Assembly: GCF_003076135.1 (NCBI RefSeq) | Contig: NZ_QDGZ01000010.1 | Span: 89,275-153,274 of the forward strand | DNA length: 64,000 nt | Source of the DNA: Nocardioides gansuensis | GTDB taxonomy: Bacteria; Actinomycetota; Actinomycetes; Propionibacteriales; Nocardioidaceae | Direction: 5' to 3' | Shown: positions 7,811 through 16,119 of the stretch, piece after piece | Numbering within the stretch: position 1 is the stretch's first letter | How the letters are laid out: each line of letters starts with the position of its first letter | The notes under the pieces: generated by a model | The model's database searches: none | What the model saw: only the letters and a program-made list of their open reading frames with translations | Told to the model about the DNA's origin: nothing | Program-made: the position numbers and the translations under genes

Positions 7811-8602
7811 ATGGCGAGTCCACGACAGCGCGCTGCGCGGGCGCGCTACATCCAGTACGCCGTCCTGGTGGCCGTCGTCGTCGCGGCCGCCTTCCTGATG
7901 GACTGGGCGCAGATCCAGCGGGCGTTCTTCAACATCGAGGTGGCCCGGGACATGTTCCCGCGCGTCCTCACCATCGCCCTGAAGAACACCGTGATCTACA
8001 CAGCCTGCGCGTTCGCCTTCGGGCTGGCGCTCGGAGTGGTGCTGGCCCTGATGCGGCTCTCGAGCGTCGGTCCCTACCGGTGGATCGCGACGGGGATCAT
8101 CGAGTTCTTCCGCGGGGTGCCGGCGCTGGTGGTCTTCCTGGCCATCGGCACCGGCGTACCCACGGCGTTTCCGGGACGGGAGATCCCCGGTGACGTGCTC
8201 GGCCAGGTCACCGTCGCCCTCGGGCTCGTCGGCGGCGCCTACATGGCGGAGACGATCCGCGCCGGCATCCAGGCGGTGCCGAAGGGCCAGCTGGAGGCCG
8301 CCCGCTCGCTCGGCATGTCCCACGGCAGGGCGATGGTGAGCGTGGTGATCCCCCAGGCGTTCCGGATCATCCTCCCGCCGCTGACCAACGAGCTCATCCT
8401 CCTGACCAAGGACTCCTCGCTGGTCTACGTGCTCGGCGTCTACCTCGAGACGCAGGAGCTCACCAAGTTCGGCCGGGAAACCATGAACACCACGAGCAGC
8501 CTGACCGCGCTGGTCGTGGTCGGCTTCTGCTACCTGCTCATCACCATCCCGCTCGCGATCATCGTGCGCCGGATGGAGCACCGCGCGGAGAGGGCCCGCT
8601 GA
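7811..8602 (+). CDS. Amino-acid ABC transporter permease (HisM/GlnP type)
   Basis: 263-residue membrane permease of the amino-acid importer. It has an N-terminal helix (YAVLVAVVVAAAFLMDW), the core of a His/Glu/Gln/Arg/opine-type permease starting at LTIALKNTVIYTACAFAFG, and the coupling-loop signature EAARSLGMSHGRAMVSVVIPQAFRIILPP near residue 165-190, which contacts the ATPase. The C-terminus ends in a basic tail. It begins 40 bp after the binding-protein gene and its TGA overlaps the ATPase ATG by one base, so the last two genes are tightly coupled. Confidence 0.93.
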   Translation: MASPRQRAARARYIQYAVLVAVVVAAAFLMDWAQIQRAFFNIEVARDMFPRVLTIALKNTVIYTACAFAFGLALGVVLALMRLSSVGPYRWIATGIIEFFRGVPALVVFLAIGTGVPTAFPGREIPGDVLGQVTVALGLVGGAYMAETIRAGIQAVPKGQLEAARSLGMSHGRAMVSVVIPQAFRIILPPLTNELILLTKDSSLVYVLGVYLETQELTKFGRETMNTTSSLTALVVVGFCYLLITIPLAIIVRRMEHRAERAR

Positions 8603-9360
8603 TGACGACCGAGATCCGCCCGGACCGCGGGGCCGCCGCGATCGACGTCCGCGACCTGCACAAGCAGTTCGGCGACAACGAGGTGCTCAAGGGCATCGAC
8701 TTCCATATCGACAACGGCCAGGTCGTCTGCGTGATCGGGCCTTCGGGCTCCGGCAAGTCGACGCTGCTGCGCTGCGTGAACATGCTCGAGACGCCGACGA
8801 AGGGGCAGATCTTCGTGGAGGGCGAGGAGATCACCGACCCGGACGCAGACGTCGACCGGCTGCGCTCGCGGATCGGCATGGTCTTCCAGCAGTTCAACCT
8901 GTTCCCCCACATGACGGTGCTGCGCAACCTGTGCATCGCTCAGGAGAAGGTGAAGGGCCGCTCGCGCGCCGAGGCGGTCGAGGTGGCCAGGCGCAACCTC
9001 GCCAAGGTGGGCCTCGCCGAGAGGGAGTCGGCCTACCCCGCCCACCTCTCCGGCGGCCAGCAGCAGCGGGTCGCGATCGCGCGGTCGCTGTCGATGGACC
9101 CCGACATGATGCTCTTCGATGAGCCTACCTCCGCCCTCGACCCCGAGCTCGTCGGCGACGTGCTCGCCGTGATGAAGGACCTCGCCAGCGAGGGCATGAC
9201 GATGATGGTGGTCACCCACGAGATAGGCTTCGCCCGCGAGGTGGGCGACAAGCTCGTCTTCATGGACGACGGCGTGATCGTCGAGGAGGGCGACCCGCGT
9301 CAGGTGCTGGCCAACCCCCAGCACGAGCGCACGCAGGCCTTCCTCTCCAAGGTGCTCTAG
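8602..9360 (+). CDS. Amino-acid ABC transporter ATP-binding protein (GlnQ/HisP type)
   Basis: 252-residue ATPase of the polar amino-acid importer. Walker A GPSGSGKST is near residues 48-56, the Q-loop is in GMVFQQFNLFPHMTV (diagnostic of the GlnQ/HisP subfamily), signature LSGGQQQR and Walker B MMLFDEPTSALDPE follow, and the H-loop is in VVTHEIGFAREV. No C-terminal regulatory domain, as usual. Start overlaps the permease stop by one base. It ends 8 bp before the convergent LysR-type regulator gene. Confidence 0.95.
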   Translation: MTTEIRPDRGAAAIDVRDLHKQFGDNEVLKGIDFHIDNGQVVCVIGPSGSGKSTLLRCVNMLETPTKGQIFVEGEEITDPDADVDRLRSRIGMVFQQFNLFPHMTVLRNLCIAQEKVKGRSRAEAVEVARRNLAKVGLAERESAYPAHLSGGQQQRVAIARSLSMDPDMMLFDEPTSALDPELVGDVLAVMKDLASEGMTMMVVTHEIGFAREVGDKLVFMDDGVIVEEGDPRQVLANPQHERTQAFLSKVL

Positions 9361-9368
9361 GCCCGAGG

Positions 9369-10289
9369 TCACCCACGGGACGCCCCGAGCCACTCGTGGG
9401 CGGCCGCGACCATCGCCTCGGTGAGGTCGGTCATCACGGCCGACCCGAGCCGCCAGTGCTGCCAGAACAGCGGCACGTCGGTGTGCCGTCCCCGCGCGAT
9501 CTCGACCAGCCGGCCCTGCTCGAGGTCGTCGACCACCTGGACGAGCGGGATCATCCCCCAGCCCATCCCGCGGCGTACGGCCGTGTCGAACTCCCCCACG
9601 CTCGGGATGTAGGTCGCCGGCGGCGCGAGGTGGCGGCGCGTGAGCTTGCGGATGAAGTCGTGCTGCTGGGTGTCGCTGCGGTCGAAGACGACGATCGGCG
9701 CCCGCTCCAGCGCGCCCGCCGTCGGGCCCTCGGGCAGCTGGGTCGCGACGTAGTCGGGCGTCGCCACCGCGACGTACCTCATCCGGCCGAGCCGGACCAC
9801 CCGGCAGCCCGGCACCGGCCGCGGGTCGGACGTGATGGCGGCCATCACGTCGCCCCGGCGCAGGCGCTCGGTGGTGCGGGTCTGGTCCTCGCGCAGCACC
9901 TCGAAGGTGACGCGGTGTGCCGCCTGCACCCGGACGAGCGCGTCGATCAGCCAGGTGTAGAGGGCGTCGGCGTTCACGGCCACGGGCACGGAGGTGTACG
10001 ACGCGTCCGCGCCGCCGTCGTCTTCGACCAGCTCGGCGATCGCCTCCCGCTCCAGCAGCTCGGTCTGGGACGCGAGCCGGACCAGCACGTGACCGGCCTC
10101 GGTGGGCTCGAGCGGCTTGACCCGGTGCAGCAGGACCCGCCCCACCCGGGTCTCGAGCGCCTTGACGCGCTGGCTCACCGCGGAGGGGGTGACGTGCAGC
10201 TCGCGTGCGGCCGCCTCGAAGGTGCCGAGCCGGACGGCGGTCGCCAGCGTGCGGAGCGCGACGGGATCGAGCTGCGTGACGTCTTTCAT
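9369..10289 (-). CDS. LysR-type regulator, LysG/ArgP/IciA family
   Basis: 306-residue LysR-type regulator. The N-terminal wHTH (residues 1-65) contains ALRTLATAVRLGTFEAAARE and the recognition helix region VTPSAVSQRVKALE, typical of ArgP/LysG proteins, followed by the effector domain. It is divergent from a LysE-type exporter with 72 bp between the chosen starts. In Corynebacterium the homologous LysG activates lysE in response to intracellular lysine, arginine or histidine, so the same role is inferred here. The ATG at 10289 is chosen because homology begins there; the frame is open far upstream but overlaps lysE antisense. No RBS is obvious. Confidence 0.92.
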   Translation of the reverse strand: MKDVTQLDPVALRTLATAVRLGTFEAAARELHVTPSAVSQRVKALETRVGRVLLHRVKPLEPTEAGHVLVRLASQTELLEREAIAELVEDDGGADASYTSVPVAVNADALYTWLIDALVRVQAAHRVTFEVLREDQTRTTERLRRGDVMAAITSDPRPVPGCRVVRLGRMRYVAVATPDYVATQLPEGPTAGALERAPIVVFDRSDTQQHDFIRKLTRRHLAPPATYIPSVGEFDTAVRRGMGWGMIPLVQVVDDLEQGRLVEIARGRHTDVPLFWQHWRLGSAVMTDLTEAMVAAAHEWLGASRG

Positions 10290-10361
10290 AGCAAGAGATA
10301 CTAATGATCCTTGTAAATCCTTCGCTGGAGTTAAGGCAGCTCCGTGCCTAGCGTTGTCCTC
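10290..10361. promoter_or_regulatory. lysG-lysE divergent promoter region
   Basis: The 72-bp region between the two start codons is unusually A+T-rich for this genome on its left half (AGATACTAATGATCCTTG and following). On the right a TAGCGT box at 10349-10354 sits 7 nt before the GTG at 10362, fitting a leaderless lysE. LysR-type regulators bind such divergent regions; the exact operator cannot be assigned by eye. Confidence 0.55.
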
Positions 10362-10961
10362 GTGCTGAGCATCTACTTCACCGGTCTGCTGACCGGCCTC
10401 GCCCTCATCGTCGCCGTCGGCGCGCAGAACGCCTTCGTCCTCCGCCAGGGGATCCGCGGCGAGCACGTGCTGCCCGTGGTCGTGGTCTGCCTGCTCTCGG
10501 ACGTCGCCGCGATCACCGCCGGCGTCTCCGGGCTCAGCGTGGTGCTCGAGCGCTGGCCGGCGGTGCTGCCGGTGGCGCAGGTGCTCGGCGGCGTCTACCT
10601 GCTCGCTTTCGGCGTGCAGTCGGCGATGCGGGCCTGGAAGCCGCAGGCGCTGACGGCCGAGGGCGGCGCCTCGATGTCGGCCGGCCGCGCGGTGCTGCTG
10701 GCCCTGGCGCTCACCTGGCTCAACCCGCACTTCTACCTCGACACCCTGCTCATGCTCGGGACCGTGGCCAACAGCTTCGGCGACCACCGCTGGTGGTTCT
10801 TCCTCGGTGCGGTCTGCGCGAGCGCGGCGTGGTTCCCGGCGCTCGGCTTCGGCTCGCGCCTGCTGCGGGGCCTGTTCGCCCGGCCGTCCGCGTGGCGCGT
10901 GCTCGACTCCGGCATCGCCGTGGTGATGGGCTGTCTGGGCGTCGGGTTGCTGGTGCACTGA
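10362..10961 (+). CDS. lysE: LysE/ArgO family basic amino-acid exporter
   Basis: 199-residue inner-membrane exporter with about six hydrophobic helices. The opening IYFTGLLTGLALIVAVGAQN, the G-A-Q-N-A-F-V-L-R-Q-G motif after the first helix and the conserved TWLNPHFYLDTLLMLG segment in the middle are diagnostic of LysE/ArgO. Expected role: export of excess lysine or arginine, controlled by the divergent LysR-type regulator. The GTG at 10362 is preferred because a TAGCGT -10 box ends 7 nt before it and the first helix begins right after; a GTG at 10344 would add six residues. A diverged second copy of its last codons lies just downstream. Confidence 0.92.
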   Translation: MLSIYFTGLLTGLALIVAVGAQNAFVLRQGIRGEHVLPVVVVCLLSDVAAITAGVSGLSVVLERWPAVLPVAQVLGGVYLLAFGVQSAMRAWKPQALTAEGGASMSAGRAVLLALALTWLNPHFYLDTLLMLGTVANSFGDHRWWFFLGAVCASAAWFPALGFGSRLLRGLFARPSAWRVLDSGIAVVMGCLGVGLLVH

Positions 10962-11004
10962 TCGCGAACAATCGCGCGGCGGCGTGGGCCTGCTGGTGCA
11001 CTGA
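10948..11004 (+). repeat. Repeated lysE 3' end (two 14-bp identical cores)
   Basis: The string TGCTGGTGCACTGA occurs at 10948-10961 (the true lysE end) and again at 10991-11004. Both copies can be read as G-V-G-L-L-V-H-stop, but with different third-position bases upstream of the identical core. This looks like the 3' remnant of a second lysE allele rather than a simple tandem slip. Confidence 0.6.
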
Positions 11005-11028
11005 GCCCGCACCGGCCGCACCGCGCCG

Positions 11029-11034
11029 TACGCT
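11029..11034 (+). promoter_or_regulatory. -10 box (TACGCT) before the MpaB-type gene
   Basis: TACGCT ends 6 nt before the GTG at 11041, with no Shine-Dalgarno in between, matching the leaderless pattern seen elsewhere in the window. Confidence 0.5.
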
Positions 11035-11040
11035 GGCAAC

Positions 11041-11955
11041 GTGGACGTGATCACCGACCTGAGGGACCGGCTGGGGGCCGATCTCTTCCGCCGCGTGGCC
11101 GGCCCGGAGGGCCCGCGCCACCGGCAGCGCATCCACGGCACGCCCGGACCGCGCTGGTTCGCCGCCGGCTCCCCGATCACCCAGGTGCACGGCGACGCGT
11201 GCATGTTCATCGGCGGCATCCGGGCGGTCCTGCTCCAGACGATGCACCCGGCCGCGATGACCGCCGTGGCCGAGCATTCGGGCTACCGCGGCGACATGTG
11301 GGGCCGGCTGGCCCGCACGAGCCAGTTCCTCGCGGTCACCACCTTCGGCCCTGCACGGCAGGCCGAGCAGGCCGTCGAGGCCGTCCGCCGCATCCACGAC
11401 CGGATCACCGGCACGCTGCCCGACGGCACGCCCTACGCCGCGTCCGACCCGCACCTGCTCGCCTGGGTGCACGCCGCCGAGATCGACAGCTTCCTGCTCG
11501 CGCACCAGGTCTACGGCGCCCGCCCGCTCGACCAGGCCGGCCGCGACGAGTACGTCGCGCAGACGGCCGAGGTCGCGCGGCGCCTCGGCGTCCTCGACCC
11601 GCCGACCACCGAGGCCGAGCTGCAGGCGACGCTGAGCGCCTTCCGACCCGAGCTCCGGGCGACGCCTGCGGCGCGGGACGCCGTGCACTTCCTGATCCTG
11701 CACCCGGACCTGCCGCTGGTCGCGCGGCCCGCGTACGGCGCGCTGGTGGCCGCCGCGGTCGGGCTGATGCCGCGCTGGACCCGCGTGCCGCTGCGCCTGC
11801 CGTGGCTGCCCGTCGCCGAGCGCACCGCGGTGCGGGCCCTCGGAAGCGGCGCGACGGGGACGATCCGCTGGGCCCTGACGAGCGGTCACGCCGAGGCGCG
11901 GCGGCTACGCGCGACCGCCGAGGGAGCACGCCTCGACGAGGCAGATGCGTCCTAG
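11041..11955 (+). CDS. MpaB-type oxygenase domain protein (DUF2236)
   Basis: 304-residue member of the MpaB/latex-clearing-protein superfamily (formerly DUF2236). The signature block ITQVHGDACMFIGGIRAVLL with QTMHPAAMTAVAEHSGY (residues 45-85) contains the conserved arginine and histidines that in relatives surround a b-type heme. A second conserved part, DPHLLAWVHAAEIDSFLLAH, follows at about 137-157. No signal peptide, unlike secreted latex-clearing proteins, so it is probably cytosolic. Related proteins cleave polyisoprene or mycophenolic-acid precursors oxidatively; the substrate here is unknown. It stands alone between lysE and a convergent MBL hydrolase gene. GTG start chosen from the -10 box and start of homology. 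Confidence 0.87.
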   Translation: MDVITDLRDRLGADLFRRVAGPEGPRHRQRIHGTPGPRWFAAGSPITQVHGDACMFIGGIRAVLLQTMHPAAMTAVAEHSGYRGDMWGRLARTSQFLAVTTFGPARQAEQAVEAVRRIHDRITGTLPDGTPYAASDPHLLAWVHAAEIDSFLLAHQVYGARPLDQAGRDEYVAQTAEVARRLGVLDPPTTEAELQATLSAFRPELRATPAARDAVHFLILHPDLPLVARPAYGALVAAAVGLMPRWTRVPLRLPWLPVAERTAVRALGSGATGTIRWALTSGHAEARRLRATAEGARLDEADAS

Positions 11956-11961
11956 TCGGCC

Positions 11962-12777
11962 CTAGGCCGACGCCGCCGCCTCCATCTCGGCCTGCATCGC
12001 GTCCAGCATCGCGGTGAACTCGACGTGGCTCGGCGCCTCCATGGGCGTCGCGTCCGGCGTCCTCGCGAGCACCTCGAGGAACCGGTCGAGGGAGGCCCCG
12101 GTGGCCGCCGGCAGGTGCGCGGAGAAGATCCGGGTCGGCCGCAACCGGCGCACGCCCTCGAGCACCTCGGCGAACTTGTCCCGGTCGAGCATCGTGCTCC
12201 ACGGGGAGTCCATCACCGCCCAGGCGAGCATGCCGCCCGCGAGGACCTCCTCCGGGACCTCGGTGACGTCCTGGGTCCGCTCAGGCAGCGTCGCACCGAA
12301 GGAGTCGACGGTGAAGAGGCTGCCGGTCGACTCGTCGAGGAACCCGATCGTCATCGGGTTGTCGTAGAGCGGCGGCGCGACGGCGCGCAGGGTGCGGTCG
12401 CCGACGGAGAGCCGGTCGCCCGGCCGGATCGCGTGCACGCGATCAAAGGGCACCGGCCACCAGGTCGACATCCGCATGGCCGACAGGGCATGGGTGACGA
12501 GTCGGGCCTGGGGCGCCGCCTCGAGGATGCGCTGGACGGCACCGGTGTGGTCGGCGTCGTCGTGGGTGAGCCACAGCCACTTCAGGTTGGCCAGACCGAT
12601 GGCGTCGTCGACCGCGTCGAGGAGCTGGTCGGCCTCCTGGGCGACGCCGGTGTCGACGAGCACCGGCTCAGCCGCTTCGAGGAGGAAGGCGTTAATCGTG
12701 AGGACCCCGTCGGGGCCTAGCGGGAAGGAGACCGGCATCACGTGGACGTCGGGAGTGGGTCGGTAGGGGTTTTCCAT
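11962..12777 (-). CDS. MBL-fold metallo-hydrolase
   Basis: 271-residue metallo-beta-lactamase-fold protein. The metal-binding motif appears as LTHDDADHTGA (residues 71-81), with a preceding strand VLVDTGV and later LFTVDSFGATLP and FSAHLPAA supplying further ligands. THDDADHTG rather than HxHxDH resembles the diiron flavodiiron/ODP group, so an oxidoreductase-like or oxygen-sensing role is possible, but no flavodoxin domain is fused. It lies 64 bp downstream of the large TPR protein on the same strand and probably shares its transcript. Substrate not known. Confidence 0.85.
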   Translation of the reverse strand: MENPYRPTPDVHVMPVSFPLGPDGVLTINAFLLEAAEPVLVDTGVAQEADQLLDAVDDAIGLANLKWLWLTHDDADHTGAVQRILEAAPQARLVTHALSAMRMSTWWPVPFDRVHAIRPGDRLSVGDRTLRAVAPPLYDNPMTIGFLDESTGSLFTVDSFGATLPERTQDVTEVPEEVLAGGMLAWAVMDSPWSTMLDRDKFAEVLEGVRRLRPTRIFSAHLPAATGASLDRFLEVLARTPDATPMEAPSHVEFTAMLDAMQAEMEAAASA

Positions 12778-12841
12778 CAGAGCCTCCAGGGTCGGGTCGT
12801 TCCTGCCCGGAAGGCGTTCAGGTCCTCGGTGTGCCGTTCAG

Positions 12842-14773
12842 TCAGGAGTGAACGACCCAGCGGACCGGATCGGAGGGGTCCGGCTCGAACGCGCAGTAGA
12901 GGCCGGTCCGGACGCGGCGGTCCAGGACCTCCCCTGCCTCTGGCACGTCGTCCCGGATGCGCGCGATGGCGGTACGCACCGAGCGAGTGACGTTGAGCCG
13001 GGCCCGCTCGGCCGCCGACGCCGCCCTCCGCGAGCGGCCGGACAGCCCGAAGGCGGCAGCGAGCTGGGCGACGAGCTCGTCGCACTCCTCCTGGAGCTGC
13101 GCGGCGCGCTCGTCCTCGCCGAGCGCGAGCAGGTCCTCGACCTCGTCGCGCAGCTGCTCGACCCGCCGCCGGTACGCCTGCCGCGCAGTGCCATCGAGCA
13201 GCTCCCCGGCGTCACCCAGCCGGTGCCGGTCGGGCCCGTCGCGCACCACACCCTCGATCTGGTCGACGAGGTCGAGCACGTGGCGCTCGACGCCCGGGCT
13301 GGCCATCAGCGTGGCAAGGTAGCGGAGTCCCTTGGTGTGGGCGAGCCGGATCCGTACGCCGTTGAGCTCCACCGCCCAGGCGTCCTGCTCGCACCGGAGG
13401 GTGGCCGTCTGGGCGGCGGTCTTCCCGTAGGCCAGCCGCCCGAGGAGCTCGAGATCGCCGGGCGGCAGCGTCACGTCGAGCCAGGCGAGGACGCTCGCCG
13501 CGCGGCCAGCCTCGACCTGCGCCGCCGCACGATTGCCGGCTCGCTCGTGCAGGCGGGCCAGCTCGAGTCCGAGCGAGACCTTCATGACAGGCAGCCCGAC
13601 CGGCAGTGCGTCCACCGCCTGCTCCATCGCGGTGATCGCGCCGACGAGGCCGCCCTCGGCAGCCAGCACGCGGGCCTCCCCGGCGCCGGCCAGAGCCGCC
13701 AGGCGCGGTACGGCGAGGCCGGTGGCGCGCTCGGTCATGAAACTGCAGGCCTGACGGGCCGCCTCCACGTGGCCAGCCGCCAGCTCGGCGTCGGTGAGGA
13801 TGGCCAGCAGCTCGACGGCGCGGAGCACGTCGGGTCCGACCATGCGCAGCCCGCGCGAAGCGGTGGCGATCGCAAGGTCTGTGTCACCGCGGGCGAGGTG
13901 CAGACGAGCAGCCGGGAGCAGGGCCTGCATGTGGGCCTCCTTGCCGAGCAGCAGCGCCTCGGCTTCGGCGAGCCGCCCCTGCCGGGTGCGCAAGTCGGCC
14001 AGGGCGATCGCCGGGTGCCAGCTGGCCAGCGGCATGCAGGCCTCGAACTCAGCCACCGCACGAGTCAGGACCGCCTCGGCCTCGGCCCAGCGCCCGAGCT
14101 CCATGAGCGCGGTCGCCTGGACTGCGTCGCAGTGGCCGCTCAGGAAGACCTGGCCGCCTGGGGCCGGACCGACGAGCCCGACGCGGCGCAGGTCGTCGAG
14201 CCAGTGACCCGCGCGGTCGAAGGCGGCGGCGTAGTAGCAGGCGGTGAAGAAGGAGCAGACGCCCATGCCGGCGGCGTCCTGGTCCTCGGCGGGCCCGCAC
14301 CAGAGCGCGACCGCCTCGTCGAGCATGCTCATCCCCTCGACGAGGTTGCCCGCCTGCACCTGCGCGAGCCCACCGTCGGCGAGCGCCTTCGCCTCGAGGT
14401 CGACGTCCCCGAACCTGCGGGCCCGGTCGAGGGCGAGCTGCGCCCGCCTCAGCAGCTCGTGGGGGTCGTCGACGTCGCAGCCGAGCCCCGCGAGAGCCAC
14501 CCAGCCCTGCTCCACGCACTCCGGCTCGTCCTCCAGCAGCCGGGCGGCCCGGTGGAACCACGCGCGGGCTGCCGCCCGGTTGCCGCCGAAGGTCTCGAAC
14601 GCCCAGCCCAGGCGCGCACAGGCCATCGCCGCCTGGCGCGGGTCGCCGGACGCGGCGAACCGGCGCACGTCAGCCGACAGCTGGTCCATGCCGCCCTGGA
14701 TGTCGCCCTCGTCGAAGGCGGCCATGGCGGTGAACTTCGCCGCGCTGGCATGCGCCTCCGGCTCCGTGGCCAC
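12842..14773 (-). CDS. Large TPR-type protein with conserved C-terminal domain, likely regulatory
   Basis: 643-residue protein almost entirely helical. Residues 1-420 consist of degenerate tetratricopeptide-like pairs rich in Ala, Leu, Arg and Glu (for example GRWAEAEAVLTRAVAEFEA and GRLAEAEALLLGKEAHMQAL). From about 440 a different domain begins (WAVELNGVRIRLAHTKGLRY then LATLMASPGVERHVLDLV), followed by a coiled-coil-like stretch and the end RARLNVTRSVRTAIARIRDD. This C-terminal module occurs in actinobacterial ATPase/TPR regulators next to signalling genes; here no NTPase domain is attached. The gene is upstream of the MBL hydrolase on one strand. Role in sensing or regulation is inference. 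Confidence 0.75.
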   Translation of the reverse strand: MATEPEAHASAAKFTAMAAFDEGDIQGGMDQLSADVRRFAASGDPRQAAMACARLGWAFETFGGNRAAARAWFHRAARLLEDEPECVEQGWVALAGLGCDVDDPHELLRRAQLALDRARRFGDVDLEAKALADGGLAQVQAGNLVEGMSMLDEAVALWCGPAEDQDAAGMGVCSFFTACYYAAAFDRAGHWLDDLRRVGLVGPAPGGQVFLSGHCDAVQATALMELGRWAEAEAVLTRAVAEFEACMPLASWHPAIALADLRTRQGRLAEAEALLLGKEAHMQALLPAARLHLARGDTDLAIATASRGLRMVGPDVLRAVELLAILTDAELAAGHVEAARQACSFMTERATGLAVPRLAALAGAGEARVLAAEGGLVGAITAMEQAVDALPVGLPVMKVSLGLELARLHERAGNRAAAQVEAGRAASVLAWLDVTLPPGDLELLGRLAYGKTAAQTATLRCEQDAWAVELNGVRIRLAHTKGLRYLATLMASPGVERHVLDLVDQIEGVVRDGPDRHRLGDAGELLDGTARQAYRRRVEQLRDEVEDLLALGEDERAAQLQEECDELVAQLAAAFGLSGRSRRAASAAERARLNVTRSVRTAIARIRDDVPEAGEVLDRRVRTGLYCAFEPDPSDPVRWVVHS

Positions 14774-14825
14774 GCTTCGATCGTAGGACGACGGGGGCGT
14801 CGCACCTAGCGGGTCGCCCGGGGAG

Positions 14826-16037
14826 TCAGAGGTTGCCGCGGGCCTCCTGCTCGCGCTCGATCGCCTCGAAGAGGGCCTTGAAGTTGCCCTTGCCGAAGCC
14901 GAGCGAGCCGTGCCGCTCGATGAACTCGTAGAAGACCGTCGGTCGGTCCCCCATCGGCTTGGTGAAGATCTGCAGGAGGTAGCCGTCCTCGTCGCGGTCG
15001 ACCAGGATCCGGCGCTTCTTCAGCTCCTCGATCGGTGCCCGCACCTCGCCGATGCGCGCCCGCAGCTCGGGGTCGTCGTAGTAGGAGTCCGGGGTGTCGA
15101 GGAACTCGATGCCGTTGTCGCGCAGGAGGTCGACCGTGCGCAGGATGTCGTTGGTCGCGAGGGCGATGTGCTGGCAGCCGGCGCCGTCGTAGAACTCGAG
15201 GTATTCGTCGATCTGCGACTTCTTCCGCGCGATCGCCGGCTCGTTGAGCGGGAACTTCACCCGGTGGTTGCCGCTCGCGACGACCTTCGACATGAGCGCG
15301 GAATAGTCGGTCGCGATGTCGTCGCCGATGAACTCGGCCATGTTCGTGAAGCCGAGGACCTTGTTGTAGAAGGCCACCCACTCGTCCATCCGGCCGAGCT
15401 CGACGTTGCCGACGCAGTGGTCGATGGCCTGGAAGAGCCGCTTCGGGTGGCCCTCGCGGCGCGAGACGGTCGTGCTGCGCGCGACGTAGCCCGGCAGGTA
15501 GGGGCCGTCGTAGCGGGAGCGGTCGACGAGCGTGTGCTGGGTCTCGCCGTACGTCGCGATCGCCGCCGTGCGCACCGTGCCGTGCTCGTCGGAGACGTCG
15601 TGCGGCTCCTCGAGGATCGTGGCGCCCATCTTCCGCGCGTGCTCGATGCACCTGTCGACGTCGGGCACCTCCAGCGCCAGGTCGACGACGCCGTCGCCGT
15701 GCTTGCGGTGGTGGTCGAGGGCGGGGCTGTCGGGCGTGACGCCACCGGTGAAGACGAAGCGGGCGGAGCCCGAGCGGAGCACGTAGGACTTGGAGTCACG
15801 GTGCCCGGTCTCGGGGCCACGGTAGGCCTCGAGCTCCATGCCGAGGGCCAGCTGGTAGAAGGTCGCCGTCTGGGTGGCGTTGCCCACGATGAAGCCCACG
15901 GCGTCCATCGCCGTGACGGGGAACGGGTCGTGGGAGGCGTCGTACTCCACCAGTCCGACGAGCTGCTTGAGCTGGTCGAGGGTCAGGCCGGCCTGCTCCT
16001 CTTCGTGGGTCAGGACGGTGAGCGTGGAGTGGGTCAT
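14826..16037 (-). CDS. hppD: 4-hydroxyphenylpyruvate dioxygenase
   Basis: 403-residue Fe(II) enzyme converting 4-hydroxyphenylpyruvate to homogentisate in tyrosine catabolism. Two vicinal-oxygen-chelate halves are seen. The iron ligands are H207 (AIDHCVGNVE), H290 (CQHIALATNDI) and E371 (VFYEFIERHG), all present. The C-terminal helix FGKGNFKALFEAIEREQ that gates the active site is also intact. Start at ATG 16037 has CAGTGGAGCC just upstream (GGAG RBS). It is divergent from an AsnC/Lrp regulator; the shared intergenic region contains nested inverted repeats, so direct regulation by that protein is likely. The rest of the homogentisate pathway is not in the window. Confidence 0.96.
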   Translation of the reverse strand: MTHSTLTVLTHEEEQAGLTLDQLKQLVGLVEYDASHDPFPVTAMDAVGFIVGNATQTATFYQLALGMELEAYRGPETGHRDSKSYVLRSGSARFVFTGGVTPDSPALDHHRKHGDGVVDLALEVPDVDRCIEHARKMGATILEEPHDVSDEHGTVRTAAIATYGETQHTLVDRSRYDGPYLPGYVARSTTVSRREGHPKRLFQAIDHCVGNVELGRMDEWVAFYNKVLGFTNMAEFIGDDIATDYSALMSKVVASGNHRVKFPLNEPAIARKKSQIDEYLEFYDGAGCQHIALATNDILRTVDLLRDNGIEFLDTPDSYYDDPELRARIGEVRAPIEELKKRRILVDRDEDGYLLQIFTKPMGDRPTVFYEFIERHGSLGFGKGNFKALFEAIEREQEARGNL

Positions 16038-16038
16038 G

Positions 16039-16111
16039 GCTCCACTGTGGCCGTGGGCGCACAAGGTGTGCAACAGTACGACGAAACGTTGAGCAGGTTG
16101 CACAGTGGAGC
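16039..16111. promoter_or_regulatory. Nested inverted repeats between hppD and the Lrp-type regulator
   Basis: Two perfect inverted repeats share the same centre region. Outer: GCTCCACTGTG at 16039-16049 against CACAGTGGAGC at 16101-16111. Inner: TGTGCAAC at 16067-16074 against GTTGCACA at 16097-16104. The outer arms also supply the GGAG Shine-Dalgarno of both divergent genes. Lrp-family proteins bind such dyads, so this is a plausible operator for both hppD and its regulator. Confidence 0.65.
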
Positions 16112-16119
16112 GTGATCTC

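Noticed and set aside
10290..11219. N-terminal extension of the LysR-type regulator by about 310 residues
   Set aside because: It would run antisense through lysE and part of the MpaB gene; family homology begins exactly at ATG 10289.
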